From Hyposmocoma kahamanoa (taxonomy: Eukaryota > Arthropoda > Insecta > Lepidoptera > Cosmopterigidae), in the NCBI RefSeq assembly GCF_003589595.1, contig NW_020653855.1:3130336-3194335 (forward strand): 64,000 nucleotides of DNA, given 5' to 3'. The notes beneath the pieces were generated by a model. It did no database searches, was not told the origin of the DNA, and worked only from the letters and a program-made list of their open reading frames with translations. The translations under genes and the position numbers were made by a program. Numbering within the stretch: the first letter of the stretch is position 1; each line of letters opens with the position of its first letter. Positions 11,806 through 21,705 of the stretch are shown here, one piece after another.

Positions 11806-12945
11806 CAGAGCTCCTTGTGAAAGAGTTCGTCCAGGATAGTACTGCCTTACTTATTACCTTACCTATTTCTGCCGCCAAGCTGTAATGTAAACATTACTGT
11901 GTTATGGTTTAGAAGGATAAGGGTGCTAGTGAAATTACAGGCAGACTTATCAACTTATGTCTCAGGGTGACGGGCGCAGTGCTACTAACTTAAACGCGGT
12001 GTGACAAAATAATTTTTTGAGATATCATAAAAAACCATCACCCAGTTTTAGAATATTGAAATTATCTAATGATATTTCAGCTATGCATCGTTAGAGCTAT
12101 AAATCGAACACGTTAACTAATTTTAACTGTTTTTTAAAAGAGAATTTTGTGCTCTATCGTTTGCAATTTAAAACTGATATTTGACCATTTGTCTTAGTTT
12201 TAGTTAGTGGACGGCAAAGTGACAGTGCCCCTAAAATGCTTGCGATTTAAAGTTCAGGCTATCAAAATATCGTTGAAGTTACGTAGTCGTTCGATCGAAG
12301 TCCTGTCCTAAATGGGTATTCACGTATCACTTGAACGAACGTTGATGTGAGTAGAATCGAAACGTATAACGACTAATGAACGACATCTTGGATTGTGAAA
12401 TTTGACATTTAGTCGTAGAAAGTCTATTGAAAGAACTGTCAAAATTTTAGCAAAATACGCATTGACTTACAAATAAATGGACGACGGGTCTAATACAAAA
12501 AACCACGAAAAAAATGTCCCAAGTCAGCCTATTCGAAATTTAAATTGTAATGTCATCGCAGTATCGCGCTGTCAGTAGAACAAATGAAGACTAAAGCGGA
12601 GTGTCGCGCTCTGTATACGATTTTAGCGCCTTACAAGTGCGGACACTTTTTAGCGCGGACCCGACGTCCATATAATTGTAAGTCAATGAAAATACGTATG
12701 ACTTCCCTAACAGAAACAGAATACGTATGACGTATGACCGTTTAGAGTCGATGTAAGTTCGATTCATATACTAGAATACGCTTTAACGACGTTTGGATCG
12801 AAGGACTTTAATATTGGACTTGTTGATGTTCACTGTCACACGTGAATACGAAAAAGCAGCTCAACGACTAAATCGCTACGATATCGTAACGGTTTGATTA
12901 CGTGAATCATCCCCCAGGTGCACGACTAGTCCGTCCCATCACTCG
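11806..12945 (+). repeat. Repeat family U copy carrying a hairpin insertion
   Basis: The family 5' block starts at 11806 (CAGAGCTCCTTGTGAAAGAG) and continues to about 12280. The family 3' end (CCAGGTGCACGACTAGTCC) reappears at about 12914. The 610 bp between are unrelated to family U and are described separately. Confidence 0.65.
12283..12893. mobile_element. Hairpin-forming TIR element nested in family U
   Basis: The outer ends are imperfect inverted repeats over roughly 60-70 bp; the clearest shared word is GTATTCACGT near 12315 and its complement near 12840. An inner inverted pair, TTGACTTACAA near 12465 and TTGTAAGTCAA near 12680, lets most of the block fold back. No coding capacity seen. 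Confidence 0.5.
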
Positions 12946-13274
12946 GTAATACAAAAGAATTTAAAAGAATGTCGGAATTGCAGAAAAAAGTAAATTTTTT
13001 GTATTTAAAATTGAAAATGTTTACGTCCTCGAGCCCATGAACAGTTGACGTAAAAAACAATTTAAATAAGTTAATCGTTCGCTTTGTCACTTCGAAATTT
13101 TATTTTCCGCTCGGCTCTCTACGTGGTGAGTCTATCAATATTATAATACATATTAAATCATTATTAATTACTTCAATCAATTTATACTTATAACTATTAT
13201 AAAATAATTAAAAGTCGTTAAAACTATAAACAAAGATCCGACAAACAAGAACATAGAAAAATTCGTGAGGTCGC
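12946..13274. other. No gene recognised
   Basis: AT-rich intergenic sequence between two repeats. Confidence 0.5.
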
Positions 13275-13400
13275 TGGTTCGTTCCTTGGCTTAGTTGGCG
13301 TAGCGGTTGGCACGGTTTGCTAGGAGTCGTCGGTTCGAATCCGGCCGGATCGAAGGATCTTTTTCCAAGTGTTCGATCTTTGTATTAATTTTATATAAAT
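13275..13400 (+). repeat. tRNA-derived SINE, family B
   Basis: Head with A-box TGGCTTAGTTGGCGTAGCGG and B-box GGTTCGAATCC, followed by GGATCGAAGGATCTTTTTCC and GTTCGATCTTTGTATTAATT. The same head plus tail occurs at 62478-62612, which shows this is a SINE and not a tRNA gene. Confidence 0.75.
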
Positions 13401-13407
13401 TTTGGAA

Positions 13408-13660
13408 GCAATAGAGCTCCTTGTGAAAGAGTTCATCCAGGGAAGTACTGCCACCTTATCTATTTCTGCCGCCGAGCAGTAATGTCAGTATTACTGTCTT
13501 ACGGTTTTGAAGGGTAAGGGTGCTGGTGAAATTTATGTCTCAGGTGACGGGCGATGCGCCTCAGATCTACGATTTAAAGCTCTGAGTGGCTCTGCAATTG
13601 TTATGGACAGACGTGTAGCTTACCACCAGGTGCACGACTTGTTCATCCCGTGGCTTGAAA
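13408..13660 (+). repeat. Repeat family U, near-complete copy
   Basis: The best uninterrupted copy: 5' block AGAGCTCCTTGTGAAAGAGT, middle CTATTTCTGCCGCCGAGCAG and AAGGGTGCTGGTGAAATTTA, and 3' block TTACCACCAGGTGCACGACT. Length is about 250 bp, no TIRs, no pol III boxes and no coding frame. It abuts the SINE just upstream. Confidence 0.7.
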
Positions 13661-14063
13661 TGATAAATATATCATTCATAAATGACGTAATAAATGACAT
13701 TCAATAAAGACGTAATTACATATTAAATAGTTAAATAAATATCTACTTTATTAAATTCGTTCTAACAAGGTCCTTATTCGCACCTTTGATGTAATAAGGC
13801 TACATCTTCAAAATTAAATTTTTTCAGAAGAGAGTTTCAAAGATAAGACAAATGAAATTATAAGATAACTTTTTGTGATTAAATAGGAGATTTATAAAAT
13901 GTTATATAAATTTACTATTATTACTGACACATAGACTATGTATGACAATTTCGAGAAATAACATATTAAACATAATGGTAATTAACTTTATTGAATGTGA
14001 GGATGTTTGACCACCGTGATATTCAATTATTTTTAGTGAAATTACTCCACTAGTTTGTTATTA
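13661..14063. other. No gene recognised
   Basis: AT-rich intergenic sequence. Confidence 0.5.
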
Positions 14064-14330
14064 TTAATACATTATCATCATCATGGCGGCCGTTTTGTTA
14101 TCAAATCTTGGATGTAGGCCTCTGCCCTTTTTTTCCACTCTTGGCGAACTTGTGCCCGACTGATCCAGTCCCGACCTCCGTGTCGTCGGATGTCGTCCAT
14201 CCAGGTCTGCGGTGGTGTGCCGCGCCCTCTGATGTCCGCTCTGGGTCTCCACTCAAGCACTCGCCTTGTACAGCGCCTCTCGTCCATTCTCGCAATGTAC
14301 CTACCCCGCCCACGCCCACCTTTTCTTCAA
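14064..14330 (-). mobile_element. LINE 3' fragment, RTE type
   Basis: The minus strand encodes the very C-terminal tail of an endonuclease/RT polyprotein, with the recognisable TPPQTWMDDIRR and a WISRAQ-like stretch before the stop. Several other open frames overlap it and are shadows. No catalytic domain is left. Confidence 0.7.
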
Positions 14331-14930
14331 TAAAAGAAAAGAAAATTATAAACGTCAAGATTCGAAAAAAATATTTCGATTTTCGACGATATATCCGAAC
14401 CAGCGTCTCCTAGCAAACCGTGCTAGACGCTATGCCAACAAAGCCACGGAACGAACTAGCGGACCTTACGAAGTTTTCTATGTGCATGTTGCAGATTTTT
14501 TTTAACGACGTTTTGGCCATATTGCCATCTGTGAGAATTCTATTTCTTCACTCAGCCAGGTACCTTTACAGCTACCAGCAGATGTCGCTTTAATAATTGT
14601 AATTAAGTTTATTAGATTTCCGTGAAGTTTATATGCTTGTGCCTTTCTTTCTTCGAAAGGCAGATTTTTTTTTCTTAATTCTCTTGGCTTTTCGCGGTAA
14701 GCGTTTTAGCCACTAACAAAGTGTTTTGACTAACTTGTTTTTAAAATGGGGAAACTTTTTATAATATCATGGAATGTAATTTGGAAACGGGAAAGCTGGA
14801 GAAAAAGTGAAAAAGGGATCAGGCGAGGAATTATGAGATGTAAATTGTAAATAAACAAATGGTATAAGTACCTAACTACGATGTGTATTCAGATAAATCA
14901 GTTATTTACATTTTATTTTTAATTTTCAAG
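14331..14930. other. Region upstream of gene 1; no exon identified
   Basis: No earlier exon of the gene at 14949 could be identified. A possible 3' splice site (TTTTTAATTTTCAAG) ends at 14930. Confidence 0.45.
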
Positions 14931-14948
14931 GTACTTTCAATCTTCAAA

Positions 14949-15050
14949 ATGGTCGTGAAAGACCCGTACATAAGTATTTCGTACGAAAACTTCTTGGTTC
15001 TAGATAAGAAATGCACCGCTTTCAAAGAAGTATTCAATGATCCTAGTAAG
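14949..15050 (+). CDS. Gene 1, first visible exon
   Basis: Thirty-four codons starting MVVKDPYISISYENF, ending in phase 0 at a strong GTACGT donor. The preceding in-frame bases back to 14931 are also open and follow a pyrimidine-rich acceptor, so the exon may begin there. Confidence 0.55.
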
Positions 15051-18000
15051 GTACGTATAGAACCCGCAGCGGGACTTAGGTAATGTATATATTAGATATT
15101 GTACACATAGTTCTAATTAGAGATGAGCGTATAAACGAAAAACACAAAAAATTTGCTTTTTAAAATAAGCACATAAGCACGCTTTTCAATTTAAGAGTAC
15201 CTAAGCGTTGGGCAGTTGAAGACTCAACAATTTTATTTTTTACCTCGTACTCATGTTTCAAGTCCCGCCGTCTATGTTTCCTAAACAAATTAATAAATAA
15301 TAAAATAAATAAATAACGCAACACACTCATAGCCCCGCTCTAGGGAAACCCTGTGTTGCGGGTGCCATGGACAAACTCGTAGAAAACCACAAATTACACC
15401 CAAACTCGCGAGAGAAATAAATGTAGGCCATTGTATATATTTCTCCCGGCTTGGGAATCGAATCGGACCTCTGCGTGGCAGTCAGGCATGGTAACCGCTC
15501 GGAAACGGAGGCAGTTGAATTAATTCGTCAATGTGAACAATAATTTTACAAATAAAAATAAAACTCGTTTTACAAATAAACTTATCTTAAAACCACTAAA
15601 GGTTTTAATACGGTTTACGCTTTTCGCTATCAACACAACATTGCTACCTTTTTTAAGATAAAAGTCTATGCGCTTAAACGTTTTACTAAACGATTTTGTA
15701 AGCTTCAAATCAAAAGGCGTTTGTAAAAGTGTTTTTATAAGCCATCGCTTTTTTAAAAAAGAGCTCAACGTTTTAACGTTTAAAAAATAAGCAGTTTTTC
15801 ACATCTCTAGTCCTAATGGCTTGCTGAAGGAGCTACAACAGATGTTGGACAGCATAGCTTATATAAAACGAAAGTAATGATCATTGATCACATTGTCCGT
15901 AGACCAATCGTATAAATTGGCCGAATACATTTACCTCGGACAAAATGTGCGATTAGGTACCAACCACTCCGAGAGGGAGGCCAAGAGGAGGATTCAGCTG
16001 GGCTGGGCAGCATTTGGTAAACCATATCGAGTCTTCCTGTCACCCATACCGCAAAGTTTGAAAACAAAGGTTTTTAAATCAATGCGTTCTACCTGTTATG
16101 ACATATAGAGCCGAGATGTGGACACTCACGATATGGGTCACCACTTAAACTTAACAAGCTACGGAACGAATTATACTCGGAGTTTCTCTGAAGGACAAAG
16201 TACGGAATGAGGTTATCCGACAGAGAACTAAGGTCGTTGACATAGCCGGTAGAATATTCAAGCTAAAGTGGCAGTGGGCTAGCCATATCTGTCGAAGAAT
16301 CGACAGCCGATGGAGGATGCGAGTTATTGACTGGACACCACGGCTCGGCAATGAAGTGTAGGACGCCTTCTGGCCAGATGGAGTGACGATTTGCGAAAGC
16401 CTGCTGGCAGCAGATGGATGCGACGAGCTCAGGACCGAGCGAAATTCTTCTATCTATGACTTTAACATAGTATAATAAATACAAGTAGTAACGTAACTTC
16501 ACACAAACGTAGCAGCACGGTCCGTACAGACGCACACATTTGCGTAATTTAGTAGCAGCAGAAGTCCTTGTGAAAGAGTTTGTCCAGATTTCTGCCGCCA
16601 AGCAGTTCCATGCGTTCCAGTTTTGAAGGTAGGGGGGCTCGTGAAATTACAGGCACATGGGACATATCAACTTATGTTTCAAAGTGACGGGCGCAGTGCA
16701 GTGTCCCTCTTTGAGATTTAAGCTCTGAGCAGCAGTGCAACTGTTATAGACAGGCGTGTCGCTTAGCTTACCACCAGTCATATTATTTACCTCGTTACGG
16801 GTATCATAAAAAAGTCTATGTGTATAATACATTTACTGATTGAACTCTTGTTATCAGATGCCAGTAAAAGTGTTCATCGACCTCGGCGAGCGTCAATTAA
16901 AGGAATTGGAGTTAATCAGAGAAATCAGTAAGGTGTTGCAGAAAAAGAAAGAAGACGACCTTGCAATGGCTGCGGTAAGAAGTGATCATGTTTTACTAAA
17001 CGCGGCTAAAAGTACCAAATTCGTTTTAGCGGAATAACTCTAAAACTAAAGGCCGGCGCAGAGAGACGTCGCGGCATGGCACGGCACGGCAAAGGATTTT
17101 ATTTTTGATCGAGTTATTTTTATCCTTATTTCATCGAGGTTAGAATTCATATTACTTTATTTCGATACAATTATACCGCGGCATGTCGTGGCATGCCGCG
17201 GCATGCCGCAGGACGCCGCGGTATGCCGCGGCACATCGTGGCATGCCGTTTCATTCCACAGACGTCCCGCAAGTCTCGTCGGTCACAGAATTATGACAAT
17301 GAAACTAATTGAAATAAGGTTTGAAACTAGTGCGGCGGCGATTTCGGCGAATGGCGCGCAGCGAATATGCCGCGGCATGCCGCAACGCGCTTCGGCATGC
17401 CGCGACGCGCTTCGACATGCCGCGGCATGCCTCGCCGTGCCGCGACGTCAGTCTGCGCCGGCCTTAAAGGGATTAAAAAAAATCCGTAGTGACAGTTGTC
17501 GATCATGCATAAATATAATTAATTATCTAATTTTTGTCCTAATAACCTGTAGCATTTCGAGGATAAATCGAAAAAATGTGAAAATTAGAGGTAATTTCGT
17601 GATTTTTATCTATCGAGGAAATTTTATTGTTTTATGTTTCTGATTAATGTCTATGCTTGAATATATCGTGTAGTTACTCATACAATATTTTATTTTTAAA
17701 GTGGATATACCCCTCTAAAATCAAATCGAAGATTAGGAATTTTTCCTCTGCTCCCTCTTAAACAATTTCAATCTGAAAACGGGGTGGTGATTTTTATGAT
17801 ATCTCAAAAAAATATTTTGTCAGTTAGCCGCGTCTTGACGAGCGAATCGCTGCGTGGCACTGCTGTCAAATAGTAGCCGCTCGCCCCTCGGATCACTTGT
17901 GGCGGCCACAAGTTACCGACGAGATTTTTCATATATTTTATATAGCATCGACGCAAACTAAGCGTTCGAGTAGCCGCGTCCGAGCCACAAGCTGCGGGAG

Positions 18001-18137
18001 TAATTACTTATCAGAGGTCGATTTCTTTTCTGTTTCAGAAAGCGGCAGAAGATGCTGAAGAAGAGAGAAAGCGGGAAGAAAAAAAGAAATCTGAAGAAGC
18101 AAAAGCCGAGGAGACAGAAGAAAAGAAAGAGGAATAA
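14949..18137 (+). CDS. Small gene of unknown function with charged coiled-coil tail (three visible exons)
   Basis: Three exons, 14949-15050, 16858-16974 and 18039-18137, join in phase 0 with donors GTACGT and GTAAGA and acceptors TTATCAG and TTTCAG, giving 105 residues to a TAA stop. The middle part (LGERQLKELELIREISKVLQ) looks like an amphipathic helix, and the last 30 residues are almost only Glu, Lys, Ala and Arg, so a coiled coil is likely. No signal peptide, membrane segment or known domain is recognised. An acceptor-like site at 14930 suggests that the ATG at 14949 may not be the true start and that earlier exons exist. Introns hold a hAT MITE, a LINE tail, family U and a TAA-flanked MITE. 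The family is not recognised. Confidence 0.6.
15110..15817. mobile_element. hAT-type MITE with nested SINE
   Basis: The element body is 15118-15809, with ends TAGAGATG and CATCTCTA. It is flanked by an 8-bp duplication with one mismatch, GTTCTAAT (15110-15117) and GTCCTAAT (15810-15817), which is the hAT signature. The interior is AT-rich, non-coding, and interrupted by a SINE A copy at 15345-15512. It lies in intron 1 of gene 1. Confidence 0.75.
15345..15512 (-). repeat. tRNA-derived SINE, family A, nested in hAT MITE
   Basis: The minus strand shows the head with a diverged B-box, AAATATATACAATGGCCTAC-like signature, ATTTATTTCTCTCGCGAGTT and a body ending in GTCCATGGCACCCGCAACA. It is the second-longest family A copy here after 59440-59640 and is younger than the MITE that contains it. 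Confidence 0.7.
15884..16445 (+). mobile_element. LINE 3' fragment, RTE type, frameshifted
   Basis: The first frame encodes the end of the RT region (YIYLGQNVRLGTNHSEREAK, then SLKTKVFKS). Later homology continues in other frames through the tail (RVIDWTPRLGNEV-like) to about 16440, so at least two frameshifts or stops have accumulated. Located in intron 1 of gene 1. Confidence 0.7.
16465..16550 (-). repeat. Short repeat shared with 36008-36130
   Basis: The plus strand reads ACGCACACATTTGCGTAAT here and its complement ATTACGCAAATGTGTGCGT occurs near 36012, within longer flanking similarity. The two copies are in opposite orientation and both directly follow an RTE-type LINE tail. Confidence 0.5.
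16550..16782 (+). repeat. Repeat family U copy
   Basis: Contains AAGTCCTTGTGAAAGAGTTT at the 5' side, GAAATTACAGGCACATGGGA in the middle and GCTTACCACCAG at the 3' side, with a small internal deletion. In intron 1 of gene 1. Confidence 0.7.
16858..16974 (+). CDS. Gene 1, second visible exon
   Basis: Thirty-nine codons in phase 0 on both sides, acceptor TTGTTATCAG and donor GCG|GTAAGA. Encodes a helix-forming, Leu/Glu/Lys-rich segment. Confidence 0.65.
17007..17762 (+). repeat. Interspersed repeat also present without insertion at 61281-61624
   Basis: From about TAAAAGTACCAAATTCG to GCTCCCTCTTAAA, this sequence matches the complement of 61281-61624 almost base for base, except that here a 415-bp MITE interrupts it. 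Both copies lie within introns of unrelated genes, so the repeat itself is interspersed; its class is unknown. Confidence 0.75.
17047..17467. mobile_element. TAA-flanked MITE (PIF/Harbinger-like) with repeat-filled interior
   Basis: The element is 17050-17464. Its ends AGGCCGGCGCAGA are perfect inverted repeats over 13 bp and, after two mismatches, agree for 12 more. TAA (17047-17049 and 17465-17467) is duplicated. The copy at 61281-61624 shows the uninterrupted target. The interior has two tracts of GCATGCCGCGG-like units (about 17177-17250 and 17363-17446). TWA duplications are characteristic of PIF/Harbinger; the class assignment rests on that and on the GGC-type ends. Confidence 0.8.
18039..18137 (+). 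CDS. Gene 1, terminal exon
   Basis: Thirty-two codons and a TAA stop after a strong acceptor (TTTTCTGTTTCAG). Composition is Glu/Lys/Ala/Arg with no aromatic residue, a typical charged single helix or coiled coil. Confidence 0.65.
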   Translation, partial: KAAEDAEEERKREEKKKSEEAKAEETEEKKEE

Positions 18138-18220
18138 CTTGTTTCGAAACTCATAATTAAATATATGCAATTAATTATTTATTTTATCGTATATCGTGTA
18201 CTCGATAATGATTTTGATAT

Positions 18221-18226
18221 AATAAA
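18221..18226 (+). promoter_or_regulatory. Candidate polyadenylation signal of gene 1
   Basis: A canonical AATAAA 84 bp downstream of the stop codon, in AT-rich sequence. Confidence 0.5.
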
Positions 18227-18335
18227 ATATTATTCGACATTCGATAATCTCCTAATTACCTACCTTTTAGTACGTTTTTATTTACTCAATTATTGGTGAA
18301 ATAATAGAACGACAATCTCAGTACAGAGTACCTAC

Positions 18336-18802
18336 TAAAAAAACCGACCTCAAAAGTACGTGGAATTGCGTATAATTACTCGTACCAAGTTTTATTGAAA
18401 TCGGTTACCGGAAAGTGCGCAAACCCGGATTCATCCCCTAGTTCGCCACTATACGGGACTTGACACAGGAGATAATAAAAATCGGTTCTCACTACTCAAA
18501 GTATATTGAAAGAGAAAAACGCCTTGAATTGGAGAGTAGCAAAATCAATCATTAAAATAATTTATCCTGATAATAAAATGTAGGCGCTATTTATAAAAAT
18601 GAATCTTTATGCGTGAACAGCCACCCTTAGAGGTGGGTGATTTTCTTCAAAATTAAATGGGACCACTATGGAGGTACGCTCTTTCCAACAAAAAAGGAAT
18701 CATGAAAATAGGTTCTCAAATACCAGAGTTATCGCGTAATATACGTACAAAACAAACATACAGTCGAATTGAAAACCTCCTCCTTTGTTTAAAGTAGGTT
18801 AA
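18336..18802 (+). mobile_element. MITE with AACCGAC...GTCGGTT-like ends
   Basis: Starts AAAAAACCGACCTCAAAAG and ends TTTAAAGTAGGTTAATAA, which are inverted relatives. The interior contains CCGGAAAGTGCGCAAACCCG and AGAGGTGGGTGATTTTCTTC. Other copies: 26770-27238 and 59649-59880 (minus) and 46856-47132 (plus). Non-coding; superfamily not determined. Confidence 0.65.
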
Positions 18803-18945
18803 TAAATACAAGGAAATGTTTAGTGGGCGTGTCACGTGTGTCAACAATAGGTACACGGTGTTCCGCAAACTTAAACTCGATCGGCCATTTTTGCTTTTTA
18901 AAGCTGCAAGACTCGTAAATAAATATTATGTATAAATAAATATTT

Positions 18946-20234
18946 ATGAAGAACATTAAAATGTACCCATGTCACAAAACTGTTCTCAATTTGTGGGACA
19001 AAATCCAGTCAAAGTGCATCCGTCTTATCATCGGTGCCATGAAGTCTTCCCCAATAAATGCTCTGCAGGTAGTGTGTATCGAGCCTCCACTCTTCCTGAG
19101 AAGGCAGCTTCTAGCCGATAGATTTTTTACAAGGTTGCACAAATATCTCTTCATCCTCTCCTAACCAAGCTCCATGAACTATCTGATCTAACTAGATCCT
19201 CTAAATATTGGCAAGTCAAAGAGATACCCTGCATTCTCAAAAGCTATCATAAATTTATCAAAATTAATTCGCCTGTCCTTCAATGCGTTAAAAGTCCCCT
19301 TTTTTCTTGTCCATATGATGCATTAATATTTAAATCTAAAATTATCCTAGACTTTGGCATTTACAAAGATTCCCCTGCTGCGGACAGACAGTTTAATAAA
19401 ACTCTAGCTAAAGACTGGCAAGGTTGGCTTACCATGTATACGGATTCTTCTAAACTGGCAGCTGATGGTTGTGTTGGTGCAGCTGCATGGATACCTAAGT
19501 ATGGAATCGTTTTAAACTGCAAATGTCCATCTCATGCATCAATATTCACAGCGAAATCTACAGTCCTGCTTGAAGCCCTTAGTTATGTTGAATCCCACAA
19601 ACTGAACAAAGGTATAATTTTTTTCAGACTCAAAAAGCTGTTTACAGGCAAACCAATTTATTGGAAAAACTAAACACCACATTATCATGAAGATCAAGGA
19701 CGTTTTATACCAATGTCATTGTAATAATATACAAGTTGTGTTAGCGTGGGTTCCAGGGCACAGTGGGATCCAAGGCAGTGAAACCGCAGATATGTTGGCA
19801 AAAAATGCTATTCAAACAGGCTGTCTTACGTATTATAAGATATATACCTATGATTTCTTGCCTCTAGCTACCAATGATATGATTTTCTCGTGGAGCGCTG
19901 AGTGTAATAAAAGAAAACTCACTAAGGGCAAATACTTCGCTGACATCCAAACATGTATTCCCAAAAAGCGTTGGTTTTTTATCTATAAAGGATTTAGTAA
20001 AACTGTAACGTCTACAATATGCCGACTCCGTATTGGGCACCCCAGTCCATCTGGCAAAACTCAGAATACGGGATAGCTCAATTTTTTGAATATGGCCTGG
20101 ATGATGGCACTCCAGACCACATATTCTTCAGCTGCCCTACCCGAACATGTTCCATTTATGATAATCTTCCACCTTCTATTCCTCGCCCCGTAAATTTCAA
20201 GTTCTGTTATCTGTTTTTACTAATCCTCTCGTAA
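18946..20234 (+). mobile_element. LINE 3' fragment with RNase H domain (I-type), frameshifted
   Basis: Three frames together give a post-RT segment (EPPLFLRRQLLADRF at about 19080), then an RNase H domain with YTDSS (19437), an acidic LLEAL stretch (19568), an FSDSK-type motif across a frameshift near 19620, and WVPGHSGIQGSETAD (19748), then a C-terminal Cys/His segment (HIFFSC). This order, RT then RNase H, is typical of I-like non-LTR elements. The RT itself is missing (5' truncation) and at least three frame breaks make it inactive. Confidence 0.75.
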
Positions 20235-21311
20235 AATTAATATCTGATTTTATTAGTACTAACAAACTTAAATTATAAAACTAATTTACTTATATTATAT
20301 TAATATACATGTCATGGTGAAGGAATATCGTGTTGTTTTGTATTATTCCAGAATAGACTAAAGAGCAGTGTTAATTAATTAAACATTAAAAAAAAGTGTA
20401 ACTCCCATGACTGCCTGGACATTGGCAAAATTCTTTAGAAGCCAGAAACTTAAAATATAATAGAATTAGATAGCCAACAGTGCGCGCTTATTTCAATTTT
20501 ATCGCGCGTGTCGCGACGATAAAATGCGACGACGATGTGTCTGCAGTTTTATTTAATCAGAAGAGTTCTCGGTACGTTATGGTCATTTCAAGTATTTCGC
20601 GCAATCCCTCGAAAATCGTGAAAAAGTACCTTATTGTGCTACAATGAAGAGCAAAAATGATAGCCCCATTTATAATTTATCCATAGCGGTGTTTCATAGC
20701 ATCGTCTTATTTAATTTTAATACATTTTCAATTATCTATTCATATTCTTGTTATTACAAGAAATTAAACGAAGCGTCGTCTTTTTTGAAGAAAGTTAGTA
20801 GGTGTTTAATCGTTCGTCGTTATTCAACTATTGACGCTAGATGGCAGCACATTGAAGGAAGTTTTAATATTTGATTGAACTTTCAACGATTTATCGATAC
20901 CCATCTCTAGAAAGTACCTTGACAAGTTAATAGCATCTTGTTAGTGTAACAAAACAAATTAATTACAAAAATAGCTATTTGGTACTCGAGTATACCAATA
21001 GGTACTACTAAATACGCGTCTTGTACCGCGATTAACAGTCCTTTTGAGTTATTGGGTCATGATAGTAATCGGGGCCTTCCTATTGTTGTTTTTTCTTTCG
21101 TGCTGAAAAGGAACATCTCAAGCAAATGCTAAATGATTCTTGAGCGCTTGAATTTAGCAGAGGCGCAACAAAGCGTGGAAAATGGAACAAAGTTATTTAT
21201 CAGATACAAGTCGCACCGAGGGGGAGGTCTATGTCTTTCGGCCGAAATTAATTTTATTTTGCCAAAGGCCGACTCAGGTGACGCCACTGGTCATAGTTTT
21301 TGTGCTTTAAA
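20235..21311. other. No gene recognised
   Basis: Includes probable LINE 3' UTR to about 20395 and then unassigned intergenic sequence. A 76-codon frame at 20644 has no supporting feature. Confidence 0.45.
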
Positions 21312-21455
21312 AAAGTAATCCACCAATATGAATTATTCTTGTAAATGGAGATATGTGTGAAAACATCCCACAGAACCGCTGTATCTCAGCGAGTTGCACC
21401 GCTTGTCCGAGATCGGTTAGGGTCCCGCAACCGAACATGCAAGCCAGGAATAACT
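21312..21455 (-). pseudogene. Isolated copy of NDUFAF5 exon 4
   Basis: The minus strand matches exon 4 of the NDUFAF5 gene at 48950-49095 along nearly its whole length. Shared words include TATTCCTGGCTTGC, GTTCGGTTGCG, TGCAACTCGCTGAGA and ATGTTTTCACACATAT. The reading frame stays open through the exon, with several amino-acid changes, and meets a stop codon just past the GGATTACTT near the exon's end. No other NDUFAF5 exon was found nearby, so this looks like a single-exon duplicate and not a retrocopy or full gene copy. Confidence 0.8.
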
Positions 21456-21705
21456 ACCCTAGAAAATGTAATTTACTTGGTTACATGTTTCGCGTTTGTA
21501 GGTTTTTGCAATAATTACACAAGGAAAATGAAACAATATTTATTTTTTATTAACGAAGTCTAGCGCGAAATACGATAATATGACTGAGTCCGCAACGAAG
21601 CTAATAGTACCTATGCAATTACGCCTTTTTACCAATTTCTTTTGGAAATGCGTCCATATAACTTAGTTTGACCATAAAACCGTGGGTACTTACGCCCTTA
21701 GCAGT

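Noticed and set aside
13275..13400. Possible tRNA gene (A- and B-box present)
   Set aside because: The same head plus tail recurs at 62478-62612, and cloverleaf parts are disturbed; this is a SINE.
14064..14505. Several overlapping open frames of 60-100 codons on both strands
   Set aside because: Only the minus frame with LINE tail homology is meaningful; the others are shadows of it or of its flank.
17188..17643. 151-codon open frame, Cys/Arg/Ala-rich
   Set aside because: It is translated MITE repeat (GCATGCCGCGG units) continuing into repeat flank; no domain and no splice support.
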